From: a bacterium
GTDB taxonomy: Bacteria; Patescibacteria; JAEDAM01; Absconditabacterales; Absconditicoccaceae
Assembly (NCBI GenBank): GCA_017453665.1
Contig: JAFTEM010000029.1
Span: forward strand, 1 to 56,462
Direction: 5' to 3'
DNA length: 56,462 bases
Shown here: positions 1-9,780 of the stretch, piece by piece
Numbering within the stretch: position 1 is the stretch's first letter
Layout of the letters: every line of letters begins with the position of its first letter
The notes under the pieces: model-generated
What the model was told of the DNA's origin: nothing
The model's database searches: none
The model's input: the letters and a program-made list of their open reading frames with translations, nothing else
Translations under genes and position numbers: made by a program

Positions 1-170
1 TAATAGAATTTCATAGCTTAAATATAAGTTTTAATAAAAAATATCTTGAATACTTCATTCAATTTCTACAATCTAATTGATATTCTTACAAAATTTTTGA
101 TAATGAAAAAATACTGTTAAAAGCAAATGAAGAATTAATTGCGTGTAATATTTATTTTGAAAAACATTAG
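1..170 (+). CDS. C-terminal fragment of an unidentified protein
   Basis: Partial reading frame entering from the left edge (codons start at base 3) and ending at TAG 168-170. About 55 residues are visible, with one in-frame TGA read as glycine (QSNGYSYKIFD). The lysine, tyrosine and asparagine content is typical of this genome's proteins. The stop lies three bases from the stop of the convergent GT8 gene, so the two genes are packed tail to tail. The context (glycosyltransferase, sugar-nucleotide reductase) suggests surface polysaccharide work, and the end could be that of a methyltransferase or glycosyltransferase, but too little is present to assign a family. Confidence 0.5.
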
Positions 171-173
171 TTT

Positions 174-1061
174 TTAACGATACATTTTCTTAAACCAAAA
201 TATACGCAAAAACATTATTATACGTAATATTAAGAATCACGATTCTTTTTTTGTATTTTTAGGAAATACAACATTTGGTAATCAAGCCAACTTACGGTAT
301 ATATAATACCTATCTTTAAATGGATGTGCGCAATTTTCAGCTTTCCATGGTTTAGAGTCTTTTCACCCCGCAAAATGTGTAATTATTGGGTTGTATCATG
401 GTCAGCACAAATATAGTGGAACATTCAGTGAGTTATATTTTGGTGATATGTATTTTATATGGTTATATAACACACAATTAAAAGCATCTTGATCATATAA
501 TTTTACCTTTAAGATATTATTGTCTAAGAACTCGAAAAATTTATTAACAAGTCCTCTCTCTCTAAGATATTTACAATTAAGTAACATTACTCATGCATTA
601 ATTGGTTGATAAGAAATAGGTAGTCAAAAATCCCTAACATAACGTAAACAACGTGGTCATTCTGGTGCCGCACACAATGCATATTTTTCTATGTCAATTT
701 CAAAAAGATTGCTAATATCTTGATTAACAATAACATCAGGATCAAGGAATAGAACTTTATCTTTATCAGGTATAAATCTAGGAATATCTAGCTTAAAATA
801 TGTTTGTCGAGTTCATAAACAGTCTGGATATTTACGGTATTTTGATTCATCTACATGAATAAAATTTAATTTAGTATTAGGGAAAACCTTTTCTAGTCAT
901 TGAAGGAATTTATGGTTCTTATTCGTTAAATCTGAATCTAATATATAGATATTACAACTAATACCTTCTTTAAGATTAAATAATAAAGAATACATCGTTA
1001 CATATAGATGTTCAACATATCAATTATTAGAAGTTGAACAAACATTAATTTCATTAATCAT
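174..1061 (-). CDS. Glycosyltransferase family 8 protein
   Basis: 295 residues, TGA read as Gly. Likely transfers a sugar from a nucleotide sugar onto a surface glycan in the cytoplasm. The GT8 signatures are in order: an early LDSDL segment, the metal-binding FLDPDVIV (DxD type) near residue 110, a QPINAGVMLLN segment and, near the C terminus, a metal/diphosphate-binding H in THFAGGKDSKPW, matching the family HxxGxxKPW motif. The start is ATG 1059-1061, eight bases downstream of the rmlD-like stop, so the two genes form one operon transcribed leftward. The donor and acceptor sugars cannot be read from sequence. Under the standard code only a 61-residue fragment appears. Confidence 0.85.
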
Positions 1062-1068
1062 TTTTTTA

Positions 1069-1971
1069 TTATTTTACAAATAAATCTTGATATTCATTTC
1101 CCAAATATTCTTTCAGTGCAATTTTCCAATCTCTCATTATATTACATCAACGAAGTGTTAATCTTTTGTCTATCAATCTTTCACATCATGGTCTTGGAGC
1201 AAAATATTCTTTAGCAAAATAATCAGAAGAGACTTCAGTAATTTTGATATCGTTTTCTAATCATAAGATTCTCAACATCTCTTGAGTAACTTCTAATCTT
1301 GATGTTTGTCATTCGCAAACCATGTTATATAATCATCGATATTCTTTTTCTAATAGTAGTCTTACATTTTTAGCAAAATCATGGGTATAAGTAGGAGTTC
1401 AATCTTTATCATTTACAATAAACAGCTCCTTTTTTCATTCTTTTAGTTGCTTAGCAATTTTATTAATAAATTTTTTATCTTTCTTTGGTCATCATCACAT
1501 CATCCATCAAGCTCTACAAATTAGGTATCTCTTCGCATGATCTTTTACAAAAAGCTCTCAATAATATTTTCATTTTGCATACATTGATCCAGGATTTGGT
1601 TGAGACCAATCATCGTATAAATCTTGATTTCAATCGAAAATACCTGCAGTACAAATATATAGCAATGGTATATCTAATTCGTTTGCAATATATGTAGCAT
1701 GCTCTACAGAGATTGCGTTTGATAGCAAAGTATCATCTGGATTTTTCTCACAATATTCTAAATCTGTTAGTGCTCAAAGATGGAATAAATAATCTGGTTT
1801 AAAATTTATAACATCTTCTCTGTATCTTTCAAAGTCACGAAAATCTAAGAAAGATAACCATTCTTCATTAACATCTTTATCTGTACATTTTAATTCATAT
1901 CAATTTTTAAATTGTTCGTGAAAAGCTTGTCAAAGCATTCATCCACATCATGCAATATATATTTTTTTCAT
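1069..1971 (-). CDS. RmlD-like sugar-nucleotide reductase/epimerase (SDR)
   Basis: 300 residues. Extended short-chain dehydrogenase fold: the N terminus MKKIYIAGCGGMLGQA is a glycine-rich NAD(P)-binding motif in which TGA supplies several glycines, followed by the ALTDLEYCEKNP segment and the catalytic YAKGKYYGE (YxxxK) near residue 140, then CRAGWMMGGP. This pattern fits dTDP-4-dehydrorhamnose reductase (RmlD) and related NAD-dependent epimerases that make deoxysugars for surface polysaccharide. It is the first gene of the two-gene operon with the GT8 gene. A hairpin with a U-run lies about 15 bases before the ATG and may attenuate the operon. The exact substrate is uncertain. Confidence 0.8.
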
Positions 1972-1985
1972 TGTAAACTAATAAA

Positions 1986-2014
1986 AAACTAAAGACAGAA
2001 CAAATCTTTAGTTT
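1986..2014 (-). promoter_or_regulatory. Hairpin with U-run in the leader of the rmlD/GT8 operon (possible attenuator)
   Basis: A perfect 10-bp stem (AAACTAAAGA / TCTTTAGTTT) is followed on the minus strand by TTTTTT and then, about 15 bases from the stem, by the rmlD-like ATG. There is no room for a promoter between hairpin and start, so transcripts must cross it. It acts either as an attenuator or as the leftover terminator of an upstream gene. Confidence 0.5.
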
Positions 2015-2089
2015 GATTTGGTCTGTATAATGATTTGGCAACCTCATCCTAACAATATAAAGTTTTTTGTCAAGTTAAAATTATAATAC

Positions 2090-3163
2090 AAAGTGCACCA
2101 CTAATCATTAAAGTAAAAACTGAGCATTTAAACTTTAAGATATAATAGTGATGCACTACAATAATAATTACGGATATTCTCATATTTCTCAAGAGGAAAG
2201 ATATGCAATTCGTATTCGGTTACGTGAATGATTATCTAAACGTGAAATAGCTAAGAAACTATGACGTTCACACACAACTATTTCAAGAGAAATAAATAGG
2301 AACTGAAAAGATGTTTGATTCTATAGGATAAAATATAGTCCAGAAGAAGCTCACTTAAAATATCAACAGAGACTTCAGAAAAGGAATTTTAATCATAGAA
2401 TCTTTGTAAAAGAGAAACGAAAGAAAAAACGAATATATGATCGGCTGAAAAAGGTAGATGGAAAAATATGAATAGATGAATTGTTATGAAGATATCATCT
2501 TGAAACATGAGAGAAGCTATGTTCTACAAGTACAGTATATAATTGGGTAAGAGATATGTGATGAGAAATGTAGAAATTATTAAAATATAAAGGATTTGGT
2601 TATAACAAGAGATGAGATAAGAGAAAGAAATGAAAATATTATGATATATTAACAGTAGATGAAAGGCCTGAAATAATAAATAATAGAATGGAGATATGAC
2701 ATTGGGAATGTGATACAGTAGTTAGTTGAAAAGATGGAAAGTGATGAATAGTAACAATGGTAGATAGAAAAAGTAGGTATGAAATGATGATGAAGGTAAA
2801 AGATTTGAGAGGAATAACCGTGTGAAAAGCAATGAAGAAAATGATAGAATGAAAAATAGTAAAGAGTTTAAAAATAGATAATTGGAGTGAGTTCAGCAAG
2901 ATAAGAAGTTTTAAAAGGAAATGAATAAAAATATATCGTTGTCATGCATATAGTAGTTGGGAGAAATGAACAAATGAAAGACATAATTGAATAATAAGAT
3001 GGTGGATTCCTAAGGGATACGATATAAGTTTAATAGATGAAGAAAGTATAACAAAAATAGAAATGTTACTAAACCACAAACCAAGAAAAATACTATGATA
3101 TCGTACCCCTTATGAGGTATATCATAGTATCGATCTAAAATATTTTAATTAATGGTGCACTTT
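2090..3163 (+). mobile_element. IS30-family insertion sequence
   Basis: Bounded by inverted ends: 2090-2105 (AAAGTGCACCACTAAT) and the reverse complement at 3148-3163 (one mismatch in 16). It contains one intact transposase gene that fills the element; the stop codon lies inside the right inverted repeat. About 1.07 kb is a normal IS30 size. I could not define an unambiguous target duplication. A further copy of the left end sits alone near 6704-6734. Confidence 0.85.
2151..3152 (+). CDS. IS30-family transposase
   Basis: 333 residues with many TGA=Gly codons. The N terminus has the IS30 helix-turn-helix (SQEERYAIRIRLREGLSKRE followed by IAKKLGRSHTTISREI). The C-terminal integrase core shows the DDE elements: IGHWECDTV with the first Asp, a VDRKSRYE strand, KIDNGSEF with the second Asp, and the E of a WEKGTNERHNG segment. 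The protein ends with YRTPYEVY, typical of the family. It appears complete and in frame under code 25, so the element could be active; the many TGA codons show the element is adapted to this code rather than freshly arrived from a standard-code host. The start ATG lies 5 bases after a TATAAT box. Confidence 0.9.
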
Positions 3164-3208
3164 ACTTGAGAATTAATACATTTCTAACACCCCATAAAAA
3201 AACATAAA

Positions 3209-3241
3209 CGTGAAAAATAGAACTTTTTACTTTTTTTCACG
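3209..3241. terminator. Probable terminator between the IS element and the NADAR gene
   Basis: Inverted repeat CGTGAAAAA / TTTTTCACG with an AT-rich loop, lying downstream of the leftward NADAR gene. The U-run is weak on both strands, so direction is uncertain. Confidence 0.45.
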
Positions 3242-3421
3242 ATATACTATTTATTTCTATCTATGCTACAGTAATTAATAACTGTATAAAATCAAAAATA
3301 AAGAATTTCTCTCTTTATAAATCAGTTTATTTTTAATGATAACCGTTTCCCTCGTTGCCTCATCTAAAAAACCTAGAGTAGACTGAGCATCTTCTTGTAT
3401 CTCCTCTATGACAAAAATTCT

Positions 3422-3967
3422 CTAGTTTTTACAATTATTCCTATATTCCATCAAAAGTTTTCCTAGAATATTCATCCCTTTTAAAGTTTCTTGATCTATT
3501 CAAAATCTCGTATCTTTCCAAAAGGTATATTCAATGATTGTTTTATCTCATGTATTAAGAAGTTCTTCTTTAAGCTTTGGATTTCTATCAAATTTTTCTC
3601 TAATTGCATTTCTCATATAATCGATTCTTTTTTCTTCATCTTGTTCTAAAGTATAAAGCTTTCTAGCCTTCTTTGCTAAACCAAATCAAGTTGATAGAAA
3701 TGCAATTATTTGTTTTTTCCCTAAATCATCAGTTCTTTGTGCCATGTAATACCCTTCACTACATCGATATTCATTTCAATACTCATCAATTATAGGTTTT
3801 TCTAAAAAAGTAAAATTTGATCCTTTTTCAAAAATAAGTACTTTTTCTAAATCCTCTTTTGTTAAATTACAAGCTTTAGCTTTAGGATGCGTAATAAGTG
3901 CTGCATCTAAGATTTCTTCTTTATTGAATTCTTCTTCGTGTAAGAGATCTTCGTATGAATAACGCAT
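3422..3967 (-). CDS. NADAR domain protein (YbiA-like N-glycosidase/ADP-ribose hydrolase family)
   Basis: 181 residues. After an acidic N-terminal part (about 60 residues) comes a NADAR domain: EYRCSEGYYMAQR, TGFGLAKKARKL, YMRNAIREKFDRNP, TGDKTIIEYTFWKDTRFGI and NILGKLLMEYR are the ordered conserved blocks. Family members hydrolyse damaged riboflavin intermediates or remove ADP-ribose, and some act as antitoxins to DarT-type DNA ADP-ribosyltransferases; no such toxin is adjacent here. The start ATG 3965-3967 is chosen because upstream in-frame codons only offer TTG. The frame stays open for 44 codons after the TAG stop (see findings). It neighbours an IS30 element, so mobility or defence is conceivable. 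Confidence 0.8.
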
Positions 3968-4094
3968 TATCAACAAAAATAACAAATAAATAGATTGATT
4001 TTTAGAAGCTATCGGTTATATAACAGACAGTTAAAACGTTTCATCACTTCTATTATATAAAGTATTAACCATTTTAATTCTCCCCTATCTAAGA

Positions 4095-4376
4095 ATGACA
4101 AATAACTTTAATTCAGAGAATGCACTTGATGAGAAAAGAATTATGTTAAAAGATGCATTAGCTAACCAACAAATTAACCAAGAAACGTATGACAGACTCA
4201 TAGCATGACTTGATAAAAAAGAAAAAGAAATGAAAGAAGTACAAGCTGACTATAATTTTCGACATTCAAAGCCTATGCGTCTAGCATTACGAATACTTCT
4301 TTTTATTATTGTTGCAATTTTGTTTGTTCTTTGTATTAGAATTTGGGGTTGAGCTTATTGAAAAGCAGGAATCTAA
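4095..4376 (+). CDS. Small hypothetical protein with one C-terminal membrane helix
   Basis: 93 residues, unrecognised. The first 65 residues are charged and likely helical (LDEKRIMLKDALANQQINQ ... LDKKEKEMKEVQADY), followed by a single membrane segment around residues 67-83 (LALRILLFIIVAILFVLCI) and a short glycine-rich tail (WGGAYGKAGI) that needs TGA=Gly. It looks like a tail-anchored membrane protein with a cytoplasmic coiled coil. Its TAA stop (4374-4376) overlaps the TAG stop of convergent metG (4373-4375). A TATTATATAAAG-type -10 region lies about 40 bases upstream. Confidence 0.7.
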
Positions 4377-5938
4377 TTCTCTTCAATTCTTTGATATAAA
4401 ATTTCTGAAGCTAAATTAACGCTAAATTCTTTTAATCCGATAGCTCTTTTTACAATTTCAGCATCTTGGTTCTTAGCAGTATCTATAGCTTTTAATTCCT
4501 CTATTCAAAGGATATTCTTGAGTTTCTCAAATCACTGAGTAAGGATAGGAGCAGAAAAAACTGCTAAGTTTTTTACAACGTATAATAAGAATTCTAAATC
4601 ATCAATTGCTTCTTGTTTAGTTGCATCTTCTTTTCGTTTTTTCCATGGTTCTGCTTGAGTTATATATTCGTTTGCTTTTTGCACTAAACGATATCGTCTT
4701 TGAAGATATCATTGGATATCAAAAGTTTTTAGATAACGATTTTCTAATGAATCTAAGAAGGAATCAAAATTAAGGTCTGCATCTTCTTTAGACCATTGCT
4801 CTAAAATAGTGTTATTACATTTTCCTTGAGTAATACCATATTTATTACAAAGACTTACTACTCTATTTACAAGATTTCCCCATGCTCAAATTAACATACT
4901 GTTATATACCCCATTTAATCTCTCAACTGTGAAATCTCCATCTGCATTAAGTGAGACATTATATAAGAGGTCGAATACAAATGGATCTCTTCCGTATTTA
5001 TCTACAATCTCTTCTGAATCTAGGACATTTCATGTTGATTTAGACATCTTAGCACCGTTAAGTGTTAAGAATCCATGAGCAAGAAGTGTTTTTGGTAAAG
5101 GAAGTTTTGCTGAAAGCAACATTGCAGGCCAAAAGGCAGCATGAAATCTTAGAATATCTTTTCAAATAACATGCACATCTGCGGGCCAAGTTTTTTCTCG
5201 TTCATCATTAATTCAGAAACCTGTTCATGTAATATAGTTCGTTAAGGCATCACACCATACATACATTACATGTTCCTCATCTCAAGGGACAGGGATTCCC
5301 CATGGCATTTTAGATTTTTGGCGAGAGAAGCTTACATCTTCTGCTTTTTCTAAGAATGCTAGGATTTCATGTTTTCTTATTTCTGGCTCGATTTGATAAA
5401 CTCAATCTTTTATAAGTTGAGCTACTTGGTCTCTATATTTTGATAATTTGAAGAAATAGTTTTCTTCTTCAATGATTTGAAGGTCTTTATTTGGATGGTC
5501 TGGACATTTTCCATCAACTAAATCTTTTTCTAGTTTTAGTGCCTCACATCCTTCACAATAAAGTCCTTTATAAGATTTTTTATATAAATCTCCTGCTTCT
5601 TGAAGTTTTTTCCACATAAGCTGTGCTCAGGGATGATGATGGATTTCGTCTGAGGTCTGAAGGAATCTATCATAAGAAACATCGAGTTTTTTATAAAGAG
5701 TTTTAAAAAGTTCTACATTTTGGTTTACAAACTCATGGACTTCTTTATTTGCGTCTTTTGAAGCATTCCATATTTTCATTCAATGCTCATCACTTCAGGT
5801 TTGAAAGGTAACATCATATCATAAAAATCTATACATTCTTGCTAATGCATCGGTTTGGATTATTTCAAGAGCATGTCCGGCATGAGGTCATGCATTCATA
5901 TAGGCTATTGCTGTTGTAATATAGAATTTTTTTGCCAT
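4373..5938 (-). CDS. metG: Methionine-tRNA ligase
   Basis: 521 residues. Class I aminoacyl-tRNA synthetase that charges tRNA-Met. Visible motifs: [18 protein letters not shown] (HIGH-type site, the Gly residues coded by TGA), the TGSDEHG loop, a [23 protein letters not shown] zinc-knuckle-like insert near residues 125-150 with three cysteines rather than four, FWPAMLLSA, and [10 protein letters not shown] (KMSKS) near residue 300. The C-terminal anticodon-binding helices follow and no EMAP/tRNA-binding tail is present, matching the short bacterial form. The -10 box (TATAAT, 5950-5955, minus strand) leaves a leader of only about five bases. Confidence 0.95.
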
Positions 5939-5949
5939 GGATAAGATAT

Positions 5950-5955
5950 ATTATA
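5950..5955 (-). promoter_or_regulatory. -10 box of metG (near-leaderless)
   Basis: TATAAT on the minus strand ending 11 bases before the metG ATG; transcription would begin within a few bases of the start codon. No Shine-Dalgarno sequence is present. Confidence 0.55.
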
Positions 5956-6158
5956 AAACTATGCTAAACATACAAAATCTTAGGAGCTTTTCAAGATAAA
6001 AAATAGCCAGCATCACTGTTTTTCAAAGAATACCACTCTAATGGAGATATCGTATATGGTATAACTATACATTAAAAAGATACAAAGAAAATTAAGATTT
6101 AAATTTGAATACCAATAGTATGTAACGAAGAATCTTCAAAAATATAGGTTTTAAACGA
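5956..6158. other. Intergenic region without a supported gene
   Basis: About 200 bases between the metG promoter and the toxin stop. AT-rich, with no open frame of coding character under code 25 and no clear hairpin. Confidence 0.5.
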
Positions 6159-6389
6159 CTATTTATAAACATCTCATCTATTATCGACTTTCATAATGAT
6201 TATTTTTTCTCACTCTTTTCTAAATATAATCCTAACGTCTCATTTTCTAATTCTGAAAGCTCATTTGATGCCTTTATATGGTTTTAGATCATAATTAGCT
6301 AAATTATTTGATTTAATATCAACGATTATTTTGAGAAGAACTTCTTTATACTGAGATTTCGCTATAAATTTCATAAATTTTTCAACCAT
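6159..6389 (-). CDS. RelE/ParE-type toxin
   Basis: 76 residues. The order of blocks matches RelE/ParE mRNA-interferase folds: MVEKFMKFIAKSQYKEVL at the N terminus, LKPYKGIKGAFRIRKGD in the centre (the usual L.G..g.yRlRvGdyRiif pattern), then VRIIFRKEG and the terminal strand IIIMKVDNRGDVYK. Two to three of the glycines in the core are TGA. The ATG overlaps the antitoxin stop (TAATG), indicating translational coupling, antitoxin first. Predicted to cleave ribosome-bound mRNA or otherwise inhibit growth when unneutralised; not proven by sequence. Confidence 0.8.
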
Positions 6390-6622
6390 TACTTTTTCTT
6401 ATTAAAGTAATCTAAAATAACATCCGCATCAAGTCATTCTTCTCAGAAATCGAAATCAAAATACTCTTTTGTATTTAATGAAGAATTTTTAACATCTTTC
6501 AATATTGCAACAGGTTTATTATTAATAAGAACAATCATTTCTCATTCTTTTTTTAAGTTTTCAAGAACTTTCTTAGTGTCTTTCTTTAATTCTGTAACAG
6601 ATATACATTGATCATAAATCAT
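6389..6622 (-). CDS. Phd/YefM-type antitoxin
   Basis: 77 residues. The N-terminal Phd/YefM fold is recognisable in ISVTELKKDTKKVLENLKK and the strand pair MIVLINNKPVAIL (typical: s.selr.n...l..v......v.It.ngkpvavl). The acidic C-terminal tail (YFDFDFGEEGLDADVILDYF) would wrap the toxin. It probably neutralises the RelE-like partner downstream and represses its own promoter, as in known type II systems. TGA codes for Gly several times, so the module is adapted to this code. Confidence 0.8.
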
Positions 6623-6703
6623 ATTAATAGTCAAATTAATATATAAATTTATACCATAATTTAATTATTATTATAATATTTTTCAATAGGAAAATTATTA
6701 TTA

Positions 6704-6734
6704 AAAATTATAATTCAAAGTGCACCACTAATTA
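6704..6734. repeat. Solo copy of the IS30 left end
   Basis: Matches 2077-2109 (left end of the IS and flank) over about 30 bases with few differences, including the AAAGTGCACCACTAAT terminus. No transposase or second end follows. It is either the scar of a lost copy or a conserved target site. Confidence 0.7.
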
Positions 6735-6754
6735 TTCAGGTTATAGACCAATAG

Positions 6755-7603
6755 CTATACTGCTTGATAAGCTGATTTTCTTTCAATCATTCCATTAATT
6801 CTCTTTACTAAGTTTTTTGGTTCTGGAATATAAGAAAGTTCTAAGGTTTTTCAGCCTTCTGTATTTAAGTCACCATCGGTATGAATATAAAGATTTCCAT
6901 ATTCTAATAAGGATCCTCTTATTCCTTTTTTTGCTGATTGGATAACTTTAATAGCTGATGTTGAAATATTCATGGTATTTGTTTTGAAAAATCATTTTTG
7001 AGAATAGGAGGTTATCGAATCTGCTGTACAGATATCAAAATTCATTTCATAGTCTATTATATTAAACATTACTCTATTTAAAATTAGCAAAAAGAGTCCA
7101 TCAATAAATAAGATTCCTATAGCTGTCATAAAACTTCAGACTCCTGTTGAATGAATAACAAAAAATGGGATAGTAGCATTAAAGAGTAAAACTAAGGTAT
7201 GTACAGAAAAAGTTACAAAGGTACGTTTTAAGAATTTTTCAAAACACTTTTGTTTAAGTTCTGCTAACTTAATGGTATCGATATATTTTTTAGGGGCTTT
7301 AATTTGTCCGATAATATTGGTTAATATTCAAAAAATTGAATACATACACCAAGAAATACTTGTATAGATATAGAAAATTCAAAGGATAACAAAAAGTGTT
7401 TTACTCTCCTCATAAAGATGAAGATAGATAGAATAAAGCATTAATCAAAGCATCAAAATTGAAAGAATGATTTGAAACAAAGGGGTTAGTAATTTTACCC
7501 AATGCCTTTTAACTAAGAGTACGTTTCATTCTCAATATTTTTCTACAGCTGCCATAAGTTCTTCAGCATCTGTTTTCGTATCAAATGATTTTAGAATTCT
7601 CAT
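6755..7603 (-). CDS. Polytopic membrane protein with PH-like C-terminal domain
   Basis: 282 residues, not firmly assigned. Four hydrophobic segments are seen at about residues 40-60, 68-88, 135-155 and 160-180, then a soluble C-terminal half. The stretch GFFKTNTMNISTSAIKVIQS followed by AKKGIRGSLLEYGNLYIHTDG resembles the bacterial PH-like (bPH/DUF304) domains found after membrane helices. TGA=Gly is used throughout. The gene stands alone, with the solo IS end downstream and the divergent guanine-deaminase operon upstream. Confidence 0.7.
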
Positions 7604-7764
7604 AGAATTTTAGTTATAATAAATAACAAGGCTGATAATACAAATTCTTATAGCTAATTTCAAGTTTTAATCCCTAAATTTTCGCATAGTTTTGTTAATT
7701 TACTTGATTTTCTCCTAAAAATTACCATATTGAAGATATCTTTATCCATTATCGAGCAGAAAAC

Positions 7765-8217
7765 ATGGATCACGAATATTTCATGAGTAAAGCGATAGAA
7801 CTTGCCCTAGAAAGTATGAGGTCCAAGAAAGGAGAACCCTTTGGAGCTCTTATTGTTAAAGATTGAAAGATTATCGGTTCATGAACAAGTAGTATTGAAT
7901 CTGAAAACGATCCTACTGCGCATGCAGAAATCGTTGCTATTAGGAATGCGTGTGAGGGGCTTTGATCAAGTCGCTTAGATGACTGTGTTCTTTACACCAG
8001 TTGTGAACCTTGTCCTATGTGTTTGAGTGCGCTGCATTTAGCAAACATTAAAGAAATTTATTTTGCTAACAGAAGAGAAGATGCTGCACAAATTTGATTT
8101 GATGATTCCTCTATCTACAAATCACTTTCAAACACTAAGCACAAGAAGCTCATTCCTAGCCATGAGTTAGTAAGGAATGATGCAAGTAAAGTTTTTGAAG
8201 AACGAAAAAAAAGATAA
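7765..8217 (+). CDS. guaD: Guanine deaminase (cytidine-deaminase fold)
   Basis: 150 residues. Hydrolyses guanine to xanthine and ammonia. The zinc site is intact: TAHAEIVAIRNAC (His, catalytic Glu) and SCEPCPMCLSAL (two Cys). The following AAQIGFDDSSIYKSL matches the short bacterial GuaD of the Bacillus type, as does the N terminus MDHEYFMSKAIELAL. A tRNA adenosine deaminase (TadA) is the main alternative, but the FDDSSIYK segment favours GuaD. The TAA is immediately followed by the ATG of the GT4 gene, so the two are co-transcribed. Confidence 0.85.
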
Positions 8218-9357
8218 ATGAAGACACTTTTATATCTGCTAGATTATTATCTTCCTCATAAATGAGGAGTTGAGACGGTTTTTGAGCAAATCATTAACCG
8301 CTCTTTATCGCACTGATATAAAGTTATTGTACTCTGTTCTCATCATGATAATACCCTAAAAAAAGAAGAAGTCTCTTGAAATCTAAAGATTATCAGGACT
8401 TGAAAGACAAGAAAATCATTTATATGGCATGGGTTTTGGAAAGGATGGAGTATCCTCAAAAACGATAAAAGCATTATTTGAATTCATACGAGCACATATT
8501 GAGGAGCTATTCCTGCATCGCTTCTATGAAAGATTTTTCAGAAAAAAGTGTTATTAACTGTACATGAAATTTTTTGAAAACTATGGGATCGTTATAAACC
8601 GTTCTGGAGCGCCTGGATTTATCGCCTTTTTGAATGGAGTATTTTTGCACTTCCTTTTGATGCATATCATTGTGTTTCATATTATACCTTAAATAGTCTT
8701 AGAGTTTATTATTGAATCAAAGATCAAAAGCTTTTTCTTGCTCATAATGGAGTTGATTATGACTTTTGGGATAAAAAAAAGATAAAGAAAGAAGAACATG
8801 AGGAAATTAAAAAAAAGTTTTGATTAGAGAGAAAATGGAATCTCCTTTATTTCTGACATACATGAATTTCTAAGGGGATTGATTTACTTGTTGATGCTAT
8901 CCCTGAGATATTACAACAAGAACCTGATGCTCAATTGATTTTTAATTTTATCCCGGCTAAAAGAGGTCGCCTTATTAAAGAAAAGATTCAAGGAATAATT
9001 GCCGAGCTTCCAAGTAAAGAAAAGTGAAGAATTAAGCTTTGGAATGGACTTCCTAAAGAAGAATTAAGAGCGCTTGTTGCTAATGTTGATTGAGTGATTG
9101 CGCCATCATTATCTGAGGGATTCTGATCAGTTCATACTGAAACATTAGCGCTTTGAACACCGCTTATTACTACCTATATTGCGTCACTTCCAGAAGTTGT
9201 TGGATGAAATGTTATCTTTTTTGCGCCTGAAAATAAAGCATCACTTTGTCATGCTATTCATAAACTAAGAACTTGAAACTATACTCCGCTTCCTGAGAAG
9301 AAATTTAGCCGAGATGAGCAGTATAAAGAACTTTTAGAATGGTATGAGAAACTTTAA
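8218..9357 (+). CDS. Glycosyltransferase family 4 protein
   Basis: 379 residues. GT-B fold retaining transferase. The N-terminal Rossmann half has DYYLPHKGGVETVFEQI, HTSTYGGAIPASLLGKIF and TVHEIFGKLW. The C-terminal donor-binding half begins at YFGHTGISKGIDLLVDAIP and contains PSLSEGFGSVHTETLALGTP, the E-x7-E motif of GT4 enzymes, with its glycines written as TGA. Probably adds hexoses to cell-envelope glycan or lipid. It starts directly after the guaD stop. Acceptor and donor unknown. Confidence 0.85.
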
Positions 9358-9378
9358 TTCCTATAAAAATAGTTAATC

Positions 9379-9780
9379 GTGTTTAAAAGAGAAGAAAGAC
9401 TTCAATGAAAAGAGGTTAGATTCCTCACCAAGAAAAGACAAATCTTTCATCAATGATTGTTAAGTATTTTTTATGTTGAACAATATCCTAATCGTCATTA
9501 TCATCAGTTTTCGTATCATATTCCGATCTTAGTTTCAAAAAGAGCTGTTGTAAGACATAAGGTAAAAAGGATCCTTATCAGTCATCTTGAAAAACTTCTT
9601 CCTACTCTCAACTTTTCTTGAAAATATTATAAGGGATTTATCTCTCTTAATAAATGAAGATTAGAACAACTCCTTGCAATTCTAGAAAAAAAAGATAGTA
9701 ATCAATTAAAAGAATATCTTGAAAAAGAAAATACAAAAACTTTTACCTTTTTTTCTCAATCGCTATGAAAAAAGCAGTAA
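9379..9780 (+). CDS. rnpA: Ribonuclease P protein component
   Basis: 133 residues with a probable GTG start at 9379. RnpA assists the RNase P RNA in trimming tRNA 5' leaders. Family features: N-terminal RLQGKEVRFLTKKRQIF, the basic VSKRAVVRHKVKRIL block corresponding to the conserved RNR segment (here RHKVKR), and the total length. Its usual partner rpmH is not adjacent. The end overlaps the start of the AI-2E-family gene by 16 bases, so translation is coupled. Fairly divergent but the RNR-like block makes the call good. Confidence 0.8.

Noticed and set aside
2639..2899. Minus-strand 86-codon hydrophobic frame
   Set aside because: It is the antisense of the IS30 transposase; the plus strand gives a full transposase under code 25.
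3776..3985. NADAR gene start at 3985
   Set aside because: That start is TTG with an odd hydrophobic lead; ATG at 3967 is in frame and more plausible.
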